Source: an uncultured Bacteroidales bacterium
GTDB lineage: Bacteria > Bacteroidota > Bacteroidia > Bacteroidales > WCHB1-69
Direction: 5' to 3'
Length of the DNA stretch: 64,000 bases
Assembly: GCA_934699095.1 (NCBI GenBank)
Contig: CAKUVI010000002.1
Location: 313,046 to 377,045 of the forward strand
The position numbers and the translations under genes were made by a program. Shown here piece after piece: positions 60,398 to 64,000 of this stretch. The notes beneath the pieces are model-generated. The model was not told where the DNA came from. It made no database searches and was given only the letters and a program-made list of their open reading frames with translations. How positions within the stretch are numbered: the first letter of the stretch is position 1; each line of letters starts with the position of its first letter.

Positions 60398-61420
60398 CTA
60401 TTTTCCCATTTTTACCGATTCCCCGTTTTTCAAATACTCGGATTTAAGCTGTGAGGCGCTGATAGGCACTACTCCTACATATTCGCATACCAGTCCGCCT
60501 GCCAAGTTGGAAGCCAAGCAGGTCTCCTCCACAGAATGGTTTTTGAGGAGAAACAGTGTTGAAACTGATATCACGGTGTCGCCGGCTCCCGACACATCGC
60601 TGACTCTGCGGTGGAATGCAGGCTGATGCGAGAACTTGTCGTTGAGGCGGTCGTAGAATGCGATGCCGCGCGCCGACATGGTTATCATGACCTTGTCGAT
60701 ATTCTGGCTGTTGGCGAACTCCTTGGCCAAAGAGTGGATTTCATCGAGGGTGAGTTCGGTGTTCTCCTCAAGGTGCAAGCCTCTTGACAACTCTCTGAGG
60801 TTAGGTTTGAACAGGTTGACACCCACATAGTTGTGGAAGTTCTTTTCCTTAGGGTCAACAGCGATGAAGATATCTTTAGACTTGGCAAAGGATATTATTT
60901 CAGATATCAAATCATGAGAGAAAATGCCCTTGTCATAGTCTTCGAAAATGATGGCATCGATATTGTTATGGTCGATAATCTGCTCGATGGTGGTGAGGAA
61001 CTGGCGTTTCTCACGTTCTTTCAGCTGCTGCACGCGTTCGTCGTCAACACGCACGATATGGGCGTTATTGCCAATGATGCGGTATTTGATGGTTGTGCGG
61101 CGTCCGTACATGGGCACTATCGCGTCGGAGGTAAGGTCACAGTCCTCCATCAAGTTGTAAAAGACTTTGGCTTTAGAGTCACTCCCTATCACGGAGCAGA
61201 GTATCGGGTCGGCGCCGAGCGACTTGAGGTTGAGTGCCACGTTTGCTGCACCTCCCAATCTGTAGCTGCGGCTCTGCACATTCACGATGGGCACCGGTGC
61301 CTCAGGACTGATTCTTGTCACCCGTCCAGTCATATAACAATCGATCATAACATCACCGATTACCAGTATTTTAGCATTTTTGAACTCATCAAAAATCTGA
61401 TCTACGTTTTCCATTTTCAT
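60398..61420 (-). CDS. rfaE1: RfaE-type carbohydrate kinase (heptose 7-phosphate kinase-like)
   Basis: A 340-residue PfkB-family kinase like the N-terminal domain of HldE: VIGDVMIDCYMTGRVTRISP, EAPVPIVNV, and RLGGAANVALNLKSLGADP at the N-terminus, and the catalytic Asp in VSGAGDTVIS near the C-terminus. It would phosphorylate D-glycero-D-manno-heptose 7-phosphate on C1 for LPS core or similar glycans. No nucleotidyltransferase domain is fused or adjacent, so the second half is elsewhere. A start at 61420 or 61414 fits; a TTG at 61441 lies in the -7 box. Substrate specificity is inferred from the family. Confidence 0.88.
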   Translation of the reverse strand: MKMENVDQIFDEFKNAKILVIGDVMIDCYMTGRVTRISPEAPVPIVNVQSRSYRLGGAANVALNLKSLGADPILCSVIGSDSKAKVFYNLMEDCDLTSDAIVPMYGRRTTIKYRIIGNNAHIVRVDDERVQQLKEREKRQFLTTIEQIIDHNNIDAIIFEDYDKGIFSHDLISEIISFAKSKDIFIAVDPKEKNFHNYVGVNLFKPNLRELSRGLHLEENTELTLDEIHSLAKEFANSQNIDKVMITMSARGIAFYDRLNDKFSHQPAFHRRVSDVSGAGDTVISVSTLFLLKNHSVEETCLASNLAGGLVCEYVGVVPISASQLKSEYLKNGESVKMGK

Positions 61421-61438
61421 ATTCAAAAAATTAGCCTG

Positions 61439-61446
61439 CAAAAATA
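61439..61446 (-). promoter_or_regulatory. Promoter -7 box (TATTTTTG) for the kinase gene
   Basis: TAnnTTTG match on the minus strand, 18 bases before the ATG at 61420. Confidence 0.65.
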
Positions 61447-61538
61447 CAAAAAAAATCGGTTACTCTGGCACACTCTTTTCCACCCTTCATCCCCGAAAAC
61501 CATTTTCACATTCTTTAACATTTAATTGTATTTTTGTG

Positions 61539-61546
61539 TATATTTG
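61539..61546 (+). promoter_or_regulatory. Promoter -7 box (TATATTTG) for the GH3-family gene
   Basis: TAnnTTTG match 33 bases before the ATG at 61580; an overlapping match (TATTTTTG) lies at 61529-61536. Confidence 0.65.
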
Positions 61547-61579
61547 CCGCCGCTTAAAAACTAATCAAAACCAGGACCA

Positions 61580-63271
61580 ATGGATCTGAAGAGAATGTTC
61601 ATAGCCAACACACTTTTGAGCATAGCGGGCGGGTCGCAATATCGCAGGCTCAGGAAGGTGTCGGCCAACCCCAGACTGAACAGTGCCATCACACTACGCA
61701 AGATACTCTTTTACGCGAAAGACACCGTTTTCGGCAAAGAACACAATTTCGACTATATATTCAAGGCCAAGGACGACGAGGAGCTTTACAAGCGCTTTCA
61801 GGAGAATGTGAAGCCCAACGACTACGAGGACTTGAGGCCATACGTGGAGCGCCACAAGCACGGCGAGTCAAATGTGCTTTTCCACGGCAAGCCTGTCCTC
61901 TACGCCACCACATCGGGCACGACGGCCGAACCAAAATGGATACCAATCACCAGGAAATATCTTTGGAAAATATACGTGAAGATGTCGCGAGTGTGGCTCT
62001 TCAACTTCATAAAGCACCGCCACACCTGTTTCAGCGGCAAGGTGCTCTGCATTGTTGGGAAGCTAAGGGAGGGAGAGGCGCCCGACGGCACCATGTACGG
62101 CTCTGTGTCGGGCGTCACCCGCGACGACATGCCCCGCTTCATCCAGAAACTGTACTCCAACCCGCAGTCTGTTTACGACATATCCGACTACAACGCACGC
62201 TATTACGTGCTGATGCGCATGGGCATTGAACAGGACATCTCCATCATTGTGACCGCAAACCCGTCAACCATAGTGGAGATGCAGAACAACGTGAACAAAT
62301 ACTACGACGACTACATCACCGACATAGAAAACGGCACCCTTAACAGGAACCTCAACATCGAGCCGGAGATACGCGCCGAGTTGGAGAAGACCCTCAAACC
62401 GAATCCGAAGCGCGCCGCCAAGCTCCGCAAACTCAAGGGAAAATACGGCAACGTGCTTCCTAAACACTATTGGCCAAACCTTCAGATACTGAGCACATGG
62501 AAATGCGGCAACACTAAAATCTACCTCGACAAGTTCAAAGACTCGTTCCCGAAATCAACATTCCACCAGGAACTCGGCTACTTCAGCTCTGAATGCCGAT
62601 TCGGACTCGTGCTCGACGACTCGATAAACACAGTTCTTTTCCCACATTACCACTACTACGAATTCATAGAAGAATCAGACCTGAACAATCCTAACCCGCA
62701 TTTCTACCAGCTCCACGAGTTAGAGGAGGGCAAACGCTACTGCGCATTTGTGACCACATTTGCAGGACTGTACCGCTACAACATGAACGACCTGCTTGAA
62801 GTCGGGCCTAAATTCGTCAACACGCCAACTGTGCACATGGTGCAGAAAGTGAACGGCATCGTCTCTATCACAGGCGAGAAACTCCACGAACGCCAGTTTA
62901 TCGAGGCTGTGCACGAGGCCGAAGAGGAGATGGGACTGAAGGCACGATTCTTCGTGGGATTCGCCGACCTCGACATCCGTGGCTACCGGTTCTATTACGA
63001 GTTTGAAGACCAAAGCGTGACGCAGGAGCAAGCCGAGGCGTTCAATTCGTTAGTTGACGAGAACCTCATGGCCAAGAACATCGAATATGAGTCGAAACGG
63101 AACTCGCAACGGTTGAAGAAACCGCTGGCGCACCGCCTGGTGAGCGAGTCGTTCGAACAGTTCAAAGAGGAGTGCATCGCCGAAGGTTACCGCGACGGCC
63201 AATTCAAAATACAGCTTCTGATGCAGGACGAGAAAAGACACGAAAAATTCAAAAAACTGGCCATCCGATGA
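61580..63271 (+). CDS. GH3-family acyl-adenylating protein
   Basis: A 563-residue protein of the GH3 (plant auxin-responsive promoter) family, adenylate-forming acyl-acid amido synthetases. ATP motif I is LYATTSGTTAEPKWIPIT, motif II region is ELGYFSSECRFG, and motif III is AGLYRYNMNDLLEVG. Normal length. In plants the family conjugates acids such as auxin to amino acids; in Bacteroidota the substrate is unknown. It has its own promoter and its stop overlaps the start of the HAD hydrolase by 4 bases, so the two are made together. Confidence 0.9.
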   Translation: MDLKRMFIANTLLSIAGGSQYRRLRKVSANPRLNSAITLRKILFYAKDTVFGKEHNFDYIFKAKDDEELYKRFQENVKPNDYEDLRPYVERHKHGESNVLFHGKPVLYATTSGTTAEPKWIPITRKYLWKIYVKMSRVWLFNFIKHRHTCFSGKVLCIVGKLREGEAPDGTMYGSVSGVTRDDMPRFIQKLYSNPQSVYDISDYNARYYVLMRMGIEQDISIIVTANPSTIVEMQNNVNKYYDDYITDIENGTLNRNLNIEPEIRAELEKTLKPNPKRAAKLRKLKGKYGNVLPKHYWPNLQILSTWKCGNTKIYLDKFKDSFPKSTFHQELGYFSSECRFGLVLDDSINTVLFPHYHYYEFIEESDLNNPNPHFYQLHELEEGKRYCAFVTTFAGLYRYNMNDLLEVGPKFVNTPTVHMVQKVNGIVSITGEKLHERQFIEAVHEAEEEMGLKARFFVGFADLDIRGYRFYYEFEDQSVTQEQAEAFNSLVDENLMAKNIEYESKRNSQRLKKPLAHRLVSESFEQFKEECIAEGYRDGQFKIQLLMQDEKRHEKFKKLAIR

Positions 63272-63852
63272 ACAACGTCAAAGCAGCTATTTTTGATTTG
63301 GACGGCACTCTCTATGACAAGTCGCGACTCCCGTTCCGCCTTGTATGCTCCCAACTAATCAAAGGCAAACTGTCTTACCTTAAAAAAGAGCGTACAGTAA
63401 GAAAGCAGCTAAAAGGCCTCTATTTTAACAATTCAGAGCAATTCGAATCTGTTTTTTTCGATAAATTTGGCATGAATAATGCAAAAGAATGGTTCTATGG
63501 GGACTATCTTCCTGACATGGTGCACATTCTCCGGCGCCACTATACTTGCGATGAAGAAACTGTTTCCCTCATGCGCGACTATCACGACAAGGGTGTGAAA
63601 ACAGCTGTATTTTCCGACTACGGGTTTGTGGAGGAGAAGCTTCAGGCCTTGGGCTTCGACATGACAATTGCCGACTATCTGTTTGACGCACCCGCTCTCG
63701 GCGGACTCAAGCCCTGCCGGGAACCTTTCCTGAAAATCTGCGACACTTTGGGCGTCCGACCCGAGGAATGCATCATGTATGGCGACCGCGAAGACACAGA
63801 CGGCGAAGGCGCACGCTCGGCAAACATGATGTTTGTCAAAATCGGGAAATAA
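63268..63852 (+). CDS. HAD-superfamily hydrolase
   Basis: A 194-residue phosphatase-like protein. Motif I is FDLDGTLYD, motif II FSDYG, motif III Lys in GGLKP and motif IV YGDREDTDGEGA, so the catalytic set is complete. A helical cap is inserted between motifs I and II. The start at 63268 overlaps the upstream stop (ATGA); an in-frame start at 63172 would lie inside the GH3 gene. Likely substrates are small phosphates; it may clean a product of the GH3 enzyme, which is only a guess from context. Confidence 0.9.
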   Translation: MNNVKAAIFDLDGTLYDKSRLPFRLVCSQLIKGKLSYLKKERTVRKQLKGLYFNNSEQFESVFFDKFGMNNAKEWFYGDYLPDMVHILRRHYTCDEETVSLMRDYHDKGVKTAVFSDYGFVEEKLQALGFDMTIADYLFDAPALGGLKPCREPFLKICDTLGVRPEECIMYGDREDTDGEGARSANMMFVKIGK

Positions 63853-63984
63853 CAGGTCTTGGGAATATCTTCTTCCGGATAAAAATAATATTCGAGTGTT
63901 ATAATGTTTATTGTAGGATTTATAAATTCAACTGGCAAAGTTATAAAAAATATTTGCAGGAAAATTGAAAAAAAGAACCTTTCG

Positions 63985-64000
63985 CGGCCTGTAGTTCAAC
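63985..64000 (+). tRNA. Possible 5' end of a tRNA gene, cut by the window edge
   Basis: The last 16 bases, CGGCCTGTAGTTCAAC, fit a tRNA acceptor strand (7 bases), T8-A9 and the D-stem GTTC. They follow an AT-rich upstream stretch. With no 3' half visible, the identity cannot be given, and a first base C is unusual outside Pro and initiator tRNAs. Confidence 0.35.

Overview
The window reads as chromosomal DNA from a member of the Bacteroidales (Bacteroidota). The evidence is internal. Eighteen start regions carry the Bacteroides-type -7 box TAnnTTTG, mostly 10-45 bases before the start codon and without Shine-Dalgarno sequences. The gene content is also typical: PorT of the type IX secretion system, BatD, Omp28-type and FISUMP surface proteins, DUF4301, a 480-residue CstA, a GWxTD protein, an eukaryotic-type GlyS and RHS-core cassettes. 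I cannot name a genus. I found no CRISPR array, phage or plasmid origin.

Layout. 1-17 kb: an N-terminally cut FISUMP surface protein; a two-barrel outer-membrane protein; the peptidase Dcp; NadB; a DUF6913-dapA-thioesterase-glycosyltransferase-patatin run; two exported proteins of unknown function; a DUF58 protein; RadC; and tRNA-Lys. 17-32 kb: a cobalamin adenosyltransferase; a DUF2795 protein; a very large GH2 beta-galactosidase with two kinds of palindromic repeat built into its reading frame; a short chorismate synthase; an esterase-LysM fusion; an EF-G; and an operon mutB-esterase-paaK-RecD-like helicase. 32-37 kb: exported proteins, a 2-hydroxyacid dehydrogenase, Omp28 and BatD.

37.3-43.9 kb is a decaying accessory island. 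It holds two divergent, self-promoted RHS-core cassettes with different C-terminal tips (one with an HExxH motif), adjacent exported or lipoprotein genes that may be their immunity partners, a TIR-bounded IS4-type element with a deleted and nonsense-broken transposase, and several gene fragments. Three genes in a row are split by single in-frame stop codons.

43.9-64 kb is mostly core: a heavy-metal exporter-like protein next to a sensory-type [FeFe]-hydrogenase homologue, an anti-sigma-type ATPase and a DRTGG protein; divergent cstA; SDR, DUF4301 and a flippase; prfB with its +1 programmed frameshift intact; an MMPL exporter, a sugar transferase and a GWxTD protein; glyS, porT, a RfaE-type kinase, a GH3-family protein and a HAD hydrolase; and a possible tRNA start at the right edge.

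Working links: the adenosyltransferase supplies the cofactor for methylmalonyl-CoA mutase (propionate metabolism). The sugar transferase, flippase, RfaE-type kinase and GT-C transferase point to envelope glycan synthesis. PorT, Omp28, BatD and the many signal-peptide proteins reflect envelope and secretion biology.
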